Shown here: positions 1-9,805 of the stretch, one piece after another
Layout: the number at the start of each line of letters is the position of its first letter
How positions within the stretch are numbered: position 1 is the first letter of the stretch
From: Hyposmocoma kahamanoa
Taxonomy: Eukaryota; Arthropoda; Insecta; Lepidoptera; Cosmopterigidae
DNA length: 64,000 bases
Assembly: GCF_003589595.1 (NCBI RefSeq)
Contig: NW_020653993.1
Span: 8,922,962 to 8,986,961 of the forward strand
Direction: 5' to 3'
Position numbers and translations under genes: made by a program
Notes under the pieces: model-generated
The model's database searches: none
What the model was told of the DNA's origin: nothing
What the model saw: the letters and a program-made list of their open reading frames with translations, nothing else

Positions 1-235
1 ATTCCATACGCGAATAAACGTCGTTATTGTATTTGATTAAGACTCAGGCATCTTTCTTCGCCCTCCCCCACTTCGTACATATCATTACAAGACTAAATTG
101 CTGTTTAAACGATATATAAATTAAGATATGCATAATAATTTCCGTGGTAGGTTTAGTAAGGCACCATCGATCATTAGTAATTGAGTGAATAAATATGCCA
201 TCACTGCCATTCCACCGAGACTCAACTGCCATTGC

Positions 236-715
236 AACGAGATCTTAATAGAATAACAAATCTTCTTCCCGTCCTTATCCCACGCTACGCCCCACCTACG
301 GCACAACATGTATTTTTCTTCCACTCTCCCCTATCAGTCGTCATTTCATACTCACACCCTTCTTACCCATGTCATCTTTCACACAATCCATCCATCTTTT
401 CTTTGGCCTTCCTTTCCCCTTATATCCCTCCACATTCATAGCTAACACTCTTCTCGTCACATGACATCCCTCCGCATGACATGTCCATACCAATCTAACT
501 CCTCATTTTTTCCGTCACTGGTGCCACTTTCAAACTTCCCCTGATGTACTCATTCCTTATCTTATCCTTTCTCGTCACTCCACACATCGATCTCAACATG
601 CGCATTTCCGTTGCATGCACAGGTGGTCCATCCTTCCTTTTCATCGCCCATTCATCCATCCATACAGAACGACAGGTCTAATCACGGTCTTGTATATTTT
701 CCCCTACAGCTTAAG
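236..715 (-). pseudogene. RTE-type LINE reverse transcriptase C-terminus, degenerate
   Basis: Read on the minus strand, broken frames give the familiar end of an RTE-clade ORF: a KIYKTVIRPVVLYG block near 700-660, then EMRMLRSMCGVTRKDKIR, an IRGSLKVAPVTEKMRS block, and near the end GRPKKRWMD-like and EWKK...CCA motifs. In the family this region follows the reverse transcriptase domain of a retrotransposon polymerase. Several frame changes and stops interrupt it, so it encodes no product. It is the same family as the copy at 49785-50200 but longer at the 5' side. The 3' edge near 236 is approximate. Family assignment is from memory of the motif set, not a search. Confidence 0.7.
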
Positions 716-1190
716 GGGCAATCGCCGATTGCAAATAGTACCTGTGATCTGTAGCCATTTCATAACAGAACAACAATTATAATCATAATTGCTAAGTCAT
801 TTCGATGGAGATGTGTTTCCAGAAAACTAGTACAATTGGGCCCCAAGGGTACCGACATGTACTTAAACGCCCTTCAAGAAGGTGTCGAACATGTTACATA
901 AGAGCAAACAATCGCACAAGAATAGCCTAATAAGAACATCCTCAATCGCACCCTGGTTCGCCTCGTGCTCGTACAGTCGCGGCTCCTCAGTGAATAATTG
1001 GAGACCTCCGGTAGGTAACCTTGACAACGCTTAGTAGCGTCAGTTGTTCAACGTCTTAATCGTGGTTAAGACAGTGACATCTACTGTACATTAATATTAA
1101 GCCTAAAAAGACGTCCATAAACCGTTCTAATTTTACGATATCAAATATCACGGATCGATTAAGTTGTGCGCTTGGTGATGATTTGTCTAC
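716..1190. other. No recognisable feature
   Basis: AT-rich sequence without a credible reading frame or a repeat shared with the rest of the window. I see nothing to name. Confidence 0.5.
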
Positions 1191-1194
1191 TCAA

Positions 1195-1388
1195 CAGTAT
1201 CAGTGTCATCAGTGCTTTAAATCACAAAGATCTGAGGGGTACTGCCACTGCGCCTGTCACCCTGAGACACAAGTTGACATGTCTCGTATACCAGTAGTTC
1301 CACCAGCATCCTTACCCTTCATAACCGGGACGCAGTAATATACTCACGTTACTGCTTGGCGGCAGAAATTTGTAAGGTAGCAGTTTTT
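1195..1388 (+). repeat. Dispersed repeat family A, copy 1
   Basis: First of about 15 copies of the commonest repeat here. A full copy starts with an ATACCAAGTGACGGGACGAA-like head, passes GTGCGCCTGATGGTAAGC, GTTGCAGTGCCACTCAGAGC, GACATAAGTTGACAAGT and TTCACCAGCACCCTTACCC, and ends with GCTTGGCGGCAGAAATAGG, GGTGGCAGTACTTCCCTG and GAGCTCTACTGCTAC. This copy lacks the head. I see no terminal inverted repeats and no conserved frame, so the class (SINE, MITE, Helitron or a piece of a larger element) is open. Confidence 0.8.
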
Positions 1389-1589
1389 TGTTTTCGCATT
1401 CTGTACTTAAATTTGAACCTCGTGGTTTTCTTTAAAACTATACATGCTGTTAAAGTTACAAATAGTCCATAGCTATAAATACGTATCGCCTAATGGATGA
1501 TTAAAGGGGCCTCTTTACCATAATTTATTGACTGTGTTCCGCTGTCGATATAAATTACACTCACTACACCTTTTGTTTTTACAATGAGC

Positions 1590-1720
1590 CTGTAGTTTCA
1601 CTAGCACACTTGACCTTCAAAATTGGATCCCACTAATGGTAACAATACAGCTTGAGGGCAAAAATATTATGTATGGTGGCAGTACTTCTCTGAACGAAAT
1701 TCTTTGTCGAGCTCCAGAAA
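1590..1720 (+). repeat. Dispersed repeat family A, copy 2 (3' part, diverged)
   Basis: Holds only the second half of family A, from the TTCACTAGCAC block through a strongly diverged GGCAAAAATATTATG version of the GGCGGCAGAAATAGG block to GGTGGCAGTACTTCTCTG. It ends exactly where the left arm of the large palindrome at 1721 begins. Confidence 0.6.
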
Positions 1721-2215
1721 TCGCACCCCTCATGGAAGAATGGCATAAGTAGAGTTACGTTAAAAATGTTTATTGCTTCATTAGATACAGAAAAATTTAA
1801 ATAAAAATAAATAAACAAAATGTTTCTTTATTTAGGTATACACCCATTGATAAATTTAACATTATTTATTTACCGCGAATTTAGGTTTTCTTTATTATTA
1901 CTATTATTATTTATTTATTACATTACATACCCAGTAAATAGAATTTTATGAACCGAATCTTATTATTATTAATGAAGTAAATAATTAAGAATTACATTAA
2001 ATTGAATTGAATTTAGAAATAATAGTATAATTATAATTAATTTATTTATAATACATAACCCACATCCTCTCCAATTCTTGTAACTTTCCGTACAATATTA
2101 GTCGATAGAGTTACAAGAATTGGAGAGGATGTGGGTTATATTTTTCTGTATCTGATAGAGCAATAAACATTTTTGACGTAACTCCACTTATACCATTCTT
2201 CCATGAGGGGTGCGA
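1721..2215. repeat. Large palindrome with a split left arm
   Basis: The right arm is continuous from 2109 to 2215 (107 bases). Its inner 31 bases pair perfectly with 2055-2085, leaving a 23-base loop at 2086-2108. Its outer 76 bases (2140-2215) pair with 1721-1796 with six mismatches. Between the two parts of the left arm lies 258 bp of very AT-rich DNA (1797-2054). The simplest reading is a 107-bp-arm palindrome later interrupted in one arm. It could also be a fold-back element. No coding sequence is credible here. Confidence 0.75.
1797..2054. repeat. AT-rich insertion interrupting the palindrome arm
   Basis: A 258-bp block of A/T with TATTATTATTTATTTATT-like runs that is absent from the equivalent point of the right arm, between 2139 and 2140. 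No inverted ends or long duplication are obvious, so the mechanism of insertion is unknown. Confidence 0.5.
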
Positions 2216-2926
2216 AATGTAAGTTTGTGTGCCTAATGTTTAGCCGGATACAGGTTTTATAGTACTGTCAATTTCTAAGCAACCAATATTTCCGCAAATA
2301 AATGATTATATTTAGAATTATGTATTATCTATGCAGTTTTATTGATATGATCCTGTGCTTATATGTAATCCTATTGTATGATTATTTGCAATAATCTTGT
2401 TATCTCGTCTATTTGTTAAGAACAACACCTTGTTATTCCTTACCCCTTTTATATCTATTTAAGCATGTAGAAAATAAACTGAATTTTCATTCTATTAAAG
2501 GTTTTGTTGCAAATTAATTACGAATTGTTAACTCAAGCTAGACATTACAGGCAAGCTGACTTCTCCCTGAAGAGTCTTGGAATTTTAGGAATGCAATTTT
2601 AGAACTTGAATGTTATACAGTTAGCTTTTGGACTAATTTTGGACAGTGAGTTGTAGCGTTTTGTACTGCAAAATTTTAGTGCTATTTAAAAGTATCATGT
2701 ATGATGTTAACATATAAATTTTTACAGCTTGTATATCTATTGCTGTAGTCCACCGTACGAGAGTATTCCAAAATCACTTCCACGGGTGCTGATTAATTGC
2801 TTGAAGACATCTGTGTGTGTTGAATCGAAATCAGGACGCTGATCGAATAGTCTGGATAATATTTTGTATTATCGTTCCGTAACTCTGGTATATATATATA
2901 TGTATAGGAATTTTCTCTTGTTTGAG
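2216..2926. other. No recognisable feature
   Basis: AT-rich sequence with a short TA run near 2893. No gene or named repeat seen. Confidence 0.5.
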
Positions 2927-3074
2927 ACCACTAGGGCTGCTAGCACAATAGCGCGTGACTTACACGAACGACGACAAAGAGCGCGTGATTTCTATGCGAG
3001 AATAGTAGTATCTCGCGCTTTATGTCGCTCTCGCTCACGCTCAAGTCGCGCCTTATCGTGCTAGCCCTACTGGT
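2927..3074. mobile_element. Short inverted-repeat element (MITE-like)
   Basis: The ends are imperfect inverted repeats: ACCACTAGGGCTGCTAGCAC at 2927 against the reverse complement of the right end, ACCAGTAGGGCTAGCAC, continuing imperfectly into GCGCG-rich DNA. The inside is unusually rich in GCGC and CTCGC for this AT-rich window. It is about 148 bp with no coding capacity. I could not find a convincing target duplication, so the superfamily is not assigned. Confidence 0.6.
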
Positions 3075-3134
3075 GACGCGATTGTCTTGGTTATTTAATT
3101 CACAAAAAGAAAATGGCGTAGTGCCGCGAGCCAA

Positions 3135-3325
3135 GGAGGCGTAGTTCAGGAACTTAAAGAACTGCCACCTTACCTATTTTTGCCGCTGATCAGTAATGTG
3201 AGCAGTACTACGTCCCGGTTTTTTAAGGGTAAGAGTGCTGGTGAAATTTCAGGCACATGTGAAGGTGGCAGTCCCTCTCAAATCTTTGAGATTTAAAGTT
3301 CTAAGTAGCAGTGTAATATGTGTTG
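3135..3325 (-). repeat. Dispersed repeat family A, copy 3
   Basis: Minus-strand copy covering the CTTTAAATC to GGTGGCAGT blocks, with TGCCGCTGATCAGTAATGTG in place of the usual TGCCGCCAAGCAGTAATGTG (read on the plus strand). It lacks the head. It begins about 60 bases beyond the MITE at 2927-3074. Confidence 0.7.
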
Positions 3326-3329
3326 TGTG

Positions 3330-4710
3330 TGTTGGGCTACAGGCGTGATTATATGTTTAGAAGAAAGTAGAGGCGAATAACGAGAGAAGGCTCCTTTCTA
3401 TATTAAACAGTATCAATTCAAGCTTGATTTTCTATTTGGTATTACAACGTAACATTATCCAAATGGACAACACGACAATAACTTCAAAGGTTGTCACAAG
3501 ATTACCGACAATACCTTTTAAACAATAACACATTTAATTCAATGAGTCATAGTAAGTTACTATTACATAGTCACGTGTGCTATAAGTGCATTTACGCACG
3601 TGCTTCTTTTGTTTCACATTAGCATAATATTATACATAAATGTTCATTGACAAAGGTGACCTTTTACTATCTGGACCTAAACAATTACCGTCAAAGGCAT
3701 TTTAGCGCATGCAAAATTGAACTCCAAATGCATGCTATTAAAATTTACAATATTCCGGTAAATAGTTACGGTGTTCACCCATAGTTCTCTACATAAAATA
3801 ATACAGTAATAAAGTATATTCTTTTAGGTCGTTCAATGAAATGGTGTACATGTTCTGCGAAAAGAGAATTCTAGAATTAGACCCTCATTAATTCTAGAGC
3901 CTAAATGGAAGACGTATTATGTCTTGATGCCACGCAGATGCCTTGGGATGCATAGAGTAGATAATAAATACTTGTTACAAGAAACAAACATTATGTTTTT
4001 TTTAAAATTAAATTTACAATGTTTTGTTTTTGTTTTTTTCAGAAAAAAATACGCATTTTTAGATTTGAAGAAATAGTTTCATATCCAATATATTACAATG
4101 CAACAGTGGACTTGTTTGGCGGCAGAAATATTCAATCCTAAAGAAATCCATGAAGTTCTACGACCTATCAATAAAGATGATAGACAATATTGTACAACTC
4201 CAACCCTTTCACGGAAAGGTTTACAAGACGAAAGGAAATTCCTTTCATTCAAAATTAGATCATTGATATCTAATTGTTCAATTTGGCGGTAATTTGAAGG
4301 AGATAGGCTAAATTTTGCGACAATACCTTTGAGAGAGAGATTATCTACCTGTATTTATATCTCGACGAAGGACGGTGCCTTTGTCTGTCTGTACACTGAT
4401 ACCGTCATCGTCGATTGTATATACTACGAGTATATAAAGAGACTTTATTATAGTTATAACATATCGTTGGTGTTTTCTAGAAAGAGCGAAAGCGCCATTT
4501 CGAAAAATTTTTCAGGGGAACAACTATTTTAAAATATTTACGTCCTGTTTTAAAATTCAATTTTGCTTTTAATTAAGTTCAAGTGTTAAAATTGAAATTA
4601 AAAAGGACATACATATTTTAATATAGTCGTGAAAAACTAAAACATGGTTTTCAAAATGGCGAAAACTCTTTCAAAATAATACTGACGATATTAATTAAAT
4701 ATAGTTAGTT
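3330..4710. other. No recognisable feature
   Basis: About 1.4 kb of AT-rich DNA with only short frames (for example 4098-4292 on the plus strand), none with recognisable motifs, signal peptide or splice context. Confidence 0.5.
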
Positions 4711-4711
4711 T

Positions 4712-4840
4712 TAGCAGCAGTAGAGCTCGTTGTAAAAGAATTCGTCCAGCGTCCAGGTCCATTACGTTTCAATTTTGAAGGGTAAGGGTACTGGTGAATT
4801 TGTCAACCTATGTCGCTTGCCACCAGGCGCACATAAATAT
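4712..4840 (-). repeat. Dispersed repeat family A, copy 4 (rearranged)
   Basis: On the minus strand this has the GTGCGCCTGGTGG head fragment, a TTGACAAAT block, the CCAGTACCCTTACCC block and the GAGCTCTACTGCTGC end, but skips the middle of the family A consensus. It is an internally deleted copy. Confidence 0.6.
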
Positions 4841-5047
4841 GATCACACGTCAATAGTGCTTTTATCACATAAAAATCCTAAAAACAATACGAACTACATG
4901 ATACAATTTATGCATATTATGTGAAATTTTATAACTCTTATGTTATCTGCTATTTCTGTTAATCCGTCCGTAATCTTTATCTTCTGAAAAGTTATCATTT
5001 TGCAGATGTGGCCTTATTAAAGCGGCAGACGTACAGAGCACTGTTTT

Positions 5048-5205
5048 TTTTATAATAAATAATAAATAAGTCGTGCGCCTGATGGTAAGCTTAAAATCAC
5101 AAAGACCTGAAAGGGCATTTCTACTGCTCCCGTCACCCTGACTCATAAGTTGAAAAGTCCCACGTGACTGTAATTTCACCAGCACCCTTATCCTTCTAAG
5201 TCTAG
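5048..5205 (+). repeat. Dispersed repeat family A, copy 5
   Basis: Has the T-run plus ATAATAAATAA head, GTCGTGCGCCTGATGGTAAGC, then jumps to AAAATCACAAAGACCTG and runs to CACCAGCACCCTTATCC. The segment holding GTTGCAGTGCCACTCAGAGC is missing, and the copy stops before the GGCGGCAGAAATAGG block. Confidence 0.65.
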
Positions 5206-5518
5206 TACAACAATGTGTTCAGGATGATGTTCCGACTTTCACCTTTCTGTAGCGCGTCCAACCATGTTTGCTGAGAAACATGTAGCGAATTTCTACGCGA
5301 CAGTGTAGTGCATCACTACTCCGTCGCATGAGTCTCAGTACCAAACCTGAGCACATTGGTTGAAATATTGCTTGCACATTGATGCCAATGCGAAGCTTGT
5401 TGTCCTGGCATTGGCTGGGTACGTTACGCTCCCATCATAATAGCTATATATAATTTTGTTTTATTATTTTAAACCTAACACTGGCTTAAGTTTAAGGCTC
5501 TTAGGTTCTCGGGATTCT

Positions 5519-5965
5519 GTCACAGTACATTTACTCCAATATTTTGTACGCCCGTAAAAATATACATAATTTCAACGAGAAAGAAGATATTATCCGTAAT
5601 ATTAACCTTTGCGCTAAGTTCAAACTCATGGTACCACGATTTCGTGTAACCCAGGTAAACGACTCTTTTATGGGGAACTGTATACGTTTTTACAATAAGA
5701 TTCCGGAGCATATATTAGGATTATCATTTCTTAAGTTTAAAAACTACATAAAAATATTTTCATTGAAAAGATGTATGAAAAGACGACATGGCTCTAGATT
5801 CCACACAAATTTGGTTCAAAGTGTATTCCATAGCATTTTAAGTTTATTTGAAAAGAGTAATCCGTAGAGTTGCTCGTTCTTCTAAGGGAAGTCGGCGTAG
5901 TGAACGAGCAGTAGCTTAAATTCAAGTTTTTTTTTAACTAATTTTAAACAGTATTTGAAATAAAT
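5519..5965 (+). pseudogene. LINE ORF2 C-terminus, 5'-truncated copy 1
   Basis: Starting inside the coding sequence at a CACAGTACATTTACT block, this copy encodes NILYARKNIHNFN..., LMVPRFRVTQVNDSFMGN and CIRFYNKIPEHIL, the end of a CR1/jockey-like non-LTR retrotransposon polymerase. It matches 9928-10433 closely. Relative to that copy it lost about 43 bases after KNYIK, which shifts the frame and destroys the natural C-terminus. The 3' untranslated part (GAACGAGCAGTA... then AATAAATGGATTATT) follows. 5' truncation is normal for such insertions. Confidence 0.75.
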
Positions 5966-6405
5966 GGATTATTATTAGTATTATTATTATTAAAACATCA
6001 CTATCGCAAAAATATTAGTAAGGTTTTAACATTTACTATCGGTACGCATCCGTGAGCCCATGCCCAGTCAAGTTTCACTAACCGCGTTATATAGCGATTT
6101 ATTTGTACGGAATTAGGTCGCCCCGACTCGTATTCAGAGCAGGTGCTAAAGCTTAACAGTTGTTTATTGTTTCGAGTATGACGTATTGGTGAAATAAGTA
6201 CATGTTTACGTTGGTCTATGTTGGGAGAGGTACTATTGTCGCGAAAACTTCCCAAGGCCAATATTTGTTCAATAATGCTTTTATACAATACAATGCGTAT
6301 AGGCTTTATTGCAGAATAATAAAATACAAAGGCAAAGAATACACAACGGGCGGCGTTGCTGGTAAGCTGGGTTTTCTGTGAATTAACAACATTTATCGAT
6401 TTCTT
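5966..6405. other. No recognisable feature
   Basis: Holds most of a 153-codon minus-strand frame (6001-6462) that has no domain, biased composition or homologous copy I can see. It runs into repeat E at its start, so I do not call it a gene. Confidence 0.45.
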
Positions 6406-6407
6406 AA

Positions 6408-6475
6408 GTTTACTAGTATTACTCATTGGAAATAAAACAACTTTTTCGGATCTAAGTCGCATATATTACAGGTTT
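6408..6475 (-). repeat. Short dispersed repeat E, copy 1
   Basis: Carries, on the plus strand, CATTGGAAATAAA, TTTTTCGGATCTAAG and CGCATATAT. The same order is found at 29693-29760, 34640-34695 and, partly, 35698-35735. About 65 bp, class unknown. Confidence 0.45.
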
Positions 6476-6477
6476 CA

Positions 6478-6540
6478 TAGTCAGGGCTGACCGTCAGGAA
6501 ACCGTGTCCATAGGGCATGTAACGGGCCCAGACGCTGGAT
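6478..6540 (+). repeat. Short dispersed repeat G, copy 1
   Basis: CTGACCGTCAGGAAACC, CCATAGGGCATGTAAC, GGGCCCAGACGCTGG. Related sequence occurs at 8990-9050 and 26440-26505. Nothing further can be said from three short copies. Confidence 0.4.
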
Positions 6541-6730
6541 ATTTTTAATGTAAAGAAAGAGGCAACTGATCAGACGAGTCACTTGATGGGGGGTGGTCAT
6601 CGTGGCCTATGGACATTTGCAACGTCAGATGCGTTGCCAGCCTTTGAGAGCCCTGTAAACACGCTTTTTGAAGAGCCTCATATCACAGCGCAAAGGAAAT
6701 ACTTCAGGAGGGAGTATCTTCTCTTTTCTT
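6541..6730 (+). repeat. Repeat D: lepidopteran-type dispersed repeat
   Basis: Contains GGTCATCGTGGCCTATGGAC, CATTTGCAACGTCAGATGCG, TTGCCAGCCTTTGAGAGCC and a GGAAATACTTC end. This order resembles a very common repeat in moth and butterfly genomes with a CGCCGCCCATGGACACCCGC core and a GCGTTGCCGGCCTTT follow-on. I recognise it from memory only. Its class is not clear from one copy. Confidence 0.5.
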
Positions 6731-7949
6731 GCAGATTCGAGGAAGAGTTTAGTTAATTGGTTAGTTAGTTGGATAAAAAATAAATATACACGCTATTTAT
6801 ATAAAAAAGTAGTTTTATTTCTAAAGAAAAAATTTAGTAAATGTTTTTTTGTTTTGACGTCGTTTTCGTAAGTTTCTACTTCTTACTAGGTTCTATTTAT
6901 TATTAATTGCACAATTAGATACAATCTTCACATCATTTGTCTTATTGTATGTAGTATATTACTGTTAGTGTTAAATTATAATTTTTTTTAAAGACAAAAT
7001 AGAAAATTTGGTACTGACGTTATTATGCACAATACAGTGAAATTTACATTGGTCCCCACAAAATTTTGTTCACAAAATGTTTCAAATTATCATAATGCAA
7101 TAATATTATTTATCTGCAAATACAGAAAACAAAGAGGATGGTGCATACGATTACCGTCTGGAATATGATAGCGTCTTTTTCTTACACCTTATTTTACATA
7201 AATCCTATAAATGATATCTTAGTTATAGTTATATCAGCTTCAAATTAAAAACATTGTATCAGCTATATTCAAAGATCAATTTTCTAAAGAATACATTAAA
7301 CTGTTTAAGCATTGTAAAATTCTACCTGTAAGACACAGTTTAAGTATTCTTTGCTTAAACTTTATTTCTTTAACGACGCATTAAAGGAAAATGATCAAGA
7401 AAAAGATCCGCATACAAGGTGTATACATTTTTGTATTGACGCGAGATGCACAATAGCTGAATAAATATATCGATTTTATGGTGTAAATATCTATGTATAA
7501 AATATTCCATTTTACACCTCAAGTAATGGGGGTAATTTATTTTTATCTTTATCATTTCATTTTCTTTCTACTTAATATACTGTAATTTTTATTTAAAATG
7601 ACAACTGCAACATATATTGTTTGTATTTCGGACATTATGACCAATTTACTAATTCTCTTTGTAACCTGATTGAGAGAAAAATTGGATATGTCACAACATC
7701 ATCCTATGTGAAATGGACTACAGTAGAGTATTTTCACGGAAAATATGACTGTCATGGTAGTAAAGACATCATGATATTCAATAAAATAAATACTATAACG
7801 AAATTGACACGACCTACTGCTGAAGGCGTGGAGTGATAAACCGAAAATAGATTTCGATGAATAGTTTACGTAACACCGTTGGTTAGCAATAGGATGATAA
7901 ATGCAATGCATTAGTAGTAGCAATAATTTTGTTCTTCCTGAAATAGAAC
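6731..7949. other. No recognisable feature
   Basis: AT-rich DNA. Short frames at 7370-7555 and 7621-7923 lack motifs or splice context. Confidence 0.5.
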
Positions 7950-8105
7950 ATTGAACAGCAACACGCTCAGCTGGAACCTGACCTGCATATGCCAGGAGGC
8001 GTAATTTAAGGTAGTGACACGCTCGAGATTGTGGAAAGGAAGATCAACCAGCCGCAGTTGGTGACCAGATTCCTGCCGGTTATTCCGCGTGTCAGTAGGT
8101 AATAC
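7950..8105 (-). repeat. Dispersed repeat F, copy 1
   Basis: On the minus strand: ACCGGCAGGAATCTGGTCAC, GCGGCTGGTTGATCTTC, CACAATCTCGAGCGTGTCAC, CCTTAAATTACGCCTCCTGG. The same order is at 28810-28910 on the plus strand. Weaker matches are at 19890-20060 and 55845-55990. No inverted ends found. Confidence 0.6.
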
Positions 8106-8217
8106 GCTTTAAACATTAAGACGAATCACAGAAACGGGAAAAACTATTTTACTAGATCAAATGGGTCTGGTATTTACTATTAAATAACGGTCTTACAAAA
8201 AATGTACGATACACCGA

Positions 8218-8257
8218 AGGATATTGTCTAAAGAACACATTCTTTAGACAATATCCT
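8218..8257. repeat. Perfect hairpin, 18-bp arms, loop CACA
   Basis: Arms 8218-8235 and 8240-8257 are exact reverse complements separated by only four bases. It is followed without a gap by a second hairpin with the same loop sequence. It is too short and too perfect for a normal pre-miRNA, so I read it as a local inverted duplication. Confidence 0.85.
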
Positions 8258-8285
8258 GTAACAAAGTAGCACACTACTTTGTTAC
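8258..8285. repeat. Perfect hairpin, 12-bp arms, loop CACA
   Basis: Arms 8258-8269 and 8274-8285 are exact reverse complements around CACA. It abuts the hairpin at 8218-8257, so 68 bases form two back-to-back stem-loops. Confidence 0.85.
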
Positions 8286-8330
8286 ACGATAGGATGTCCT
8301 TCACCCTATCATATAAAATCCCGAAACCTG

Positions 8331-8565
8331 CTGCTTGATTTTGCCTCTCCCGATCGGAAACTGCGTCTTTTCTGAGTCGAGGCGCATAATTGCGATTCAC
8401 AACTGGCCGATTGGAAACTTTGACATTTCTAATCGGAACAATAGTTGACTTAACTCACAAATTAGAAAGATATAATTGGAATCAGGTTCATCTTCTCGCT
8501 CGGAAACGAATCTGATTTCGAGACTACCCGATCGGTTCCATTCCGATTTGAATCAAAATCCGGAC
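8331..8565 (-). mobile_element. Nonautonomous repeat family C, copy 1
   Basis: The minus strand starts at 8565 with GTCCGGATTTTGATT and ends near 8331 with AATCAAGCAGC. It shares long stretches with 62945-63135: CTCTCCCGATCGGAAACTGC, GAGTCGAGGCGCATAATTGC and GATTCACAACTGGCCGAT (plus-strand reading). The two ends are imperfect inverted repeats of the form GTCC...GATTTTGATT. This copy is about 45 bp longer than the other. No protein is encoded, and the superfamily is unknown. Confidence 0.65.
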
Positions 8566-8749
8566 GCAAGCTAAAATCAAAGCCTGAAACGAATTATTTA
8601 AGAATAAAATATCTAAGCGTGCACATAATTTTTATATGGAGGTATTTCTCTTTAAGTACTACAGACAACCAGCTAAATTGTGGTTTTCAAATGAAGCCCT
8701 ATAGTTATTAAATTCATATATTTGTCCCAAAATTTGAAAATTGCCCAGC

Positions 8750-8815
8750 GGTTAAACGACGCGCCGCGCCGCCCGCTGCCCCGTGAATCGCCGTCGGGCG
8801 CTTGTCGACGTCGTA
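8750..8815. other. GC-rich patch
   Basis: A GC-rich island (GCGCCGCGCCGCCCGCTGCC and CGCCGTCGGGCGC) inside AT-rich DNA. It lies in a 77-codon minus-strand frame (8752-8985) without recognisable motifs. It may be a remnant of a transposon or of a CpG-rich exon. I cannot decide. Confidence 0.35.
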
Positions 8816-8989
8816 TCTTTGTCAAATTTTCTCCACACTCTTATTATATTATAAAATTTTTTCATTAAAATTATTTCGTCTTCTGTTTCACGTGTGGATA
8901 CAGCGAGTGACAATGGTAACGCCGCGTGAAACGAGACAAGGGTAGCCATCGACAGCGAAAGAGGGTAGACAGATTGTCTGTTCATAAAG

Positions 8990-9050
8990 CTGTCAACTGC
9001 CCCTGGCCAGTCAACCCGTAACCATAGAGCATGTCACTGGCCAGAAATAT
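8990..9050 (+). repeat. Short dispersed repeat G, copy 2 (diverged)
   Basis: AACCATAGAGCATGTCACTG followed by GGCCAGAAATATC aligns to the CCATAGGGCATGTAACGGGC core at 6505. Weak match. Confidence 0.35.
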
Positions 9051-9557
9051 CAACAAAGTAGTAAGACGTCAATTACCTTAGATAGGATGGAAGGAAGGGC
9101 GCGTACCTAGTGATAATCATTTATTTTTTAAATATTTAGGACAACCCTATGAATAAATCTAATATCTGTTATTTACAGTATATCAATTCGCACAGCCCAA
9201 ACATATCTAGTTATTTACACTTAGATATCGAACACGTATCTCGAAAAGTGGCTTCTTACAAGTAGTAGACATATAGATATTCTAAATATCACTCACCTTG
9301 GTCGATGAACGATATAACACAGCTTAATCTATTTTTTGTTTACTCACAAACGTGGGTTTATCTATACCATTGAATAAATTTCCATCGGCCAGTGAGTGGC
9401 CAACGTCAAAACAATCGGGCGTGGCTTAGTACACTGTGATCGTGTATACCGAAAAGGACCTTGTTATTGTCACAAATTGTCGCTCTCGTAATGCAATTTT
9501 TCACTGATAATGAATGACAGGCTTATTAATTCCATGTGTGCCCGCCCATGTGATAAT
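9051..9557. other. No recognisable feature
   Basis: AT-rich sequence without a credible frame or repeat. Confidence 0.45.
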
Positions 9558-9790
9558 ATTAGATAGATAGATAGATAAAATCTTTATTCACCACCATGAC
9601 AAATACATACACAGATACATGATACAGACATTAACTAAGACGTAACACAGTAATATATTCTACTAGTTTCTCTCTTGGAGGCCATGGCAATGAAAAGGCT
9701 CTGACTCAGCATATGTGACGCGGCTGCCCACGACGCTGGTATTCTGCCAGGATCCTATAGGAACAGGGACGCCACTCGTAAAAACCCAAA
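9558..9790 (-). mobile_element. 3' end of a LINE with a TATC-repeat tail
   Basis: Read on the minus strand: GGCAGAATACCAGCGTCG, GGGCAGCCGCGTCACATATG, CTGAGTCAGAGCC, CATGGCCTCC, then TGTCATGGTGGTGAATAAAG and a TTTTATC tail ending in four or so TATC units at 9560-9577. A short tandem-repeat tail after an AATAAAG motif is what a target-primed LINE leaves. The coding part is absent. It abuts the start of a different LINE fragment at 9806. Confidence 0.55.
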
Positions 9791-9805
9791 ACAAAACCAA
9801 TTTAA

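Noticed and set aside
6001..6462. 153-codon minus-strand frame, the longest outside the LINE
   Set aside because: No motif, no homologous copy, its start lies in repeat E, and AT-rich DNA of this size easily gives such frames.
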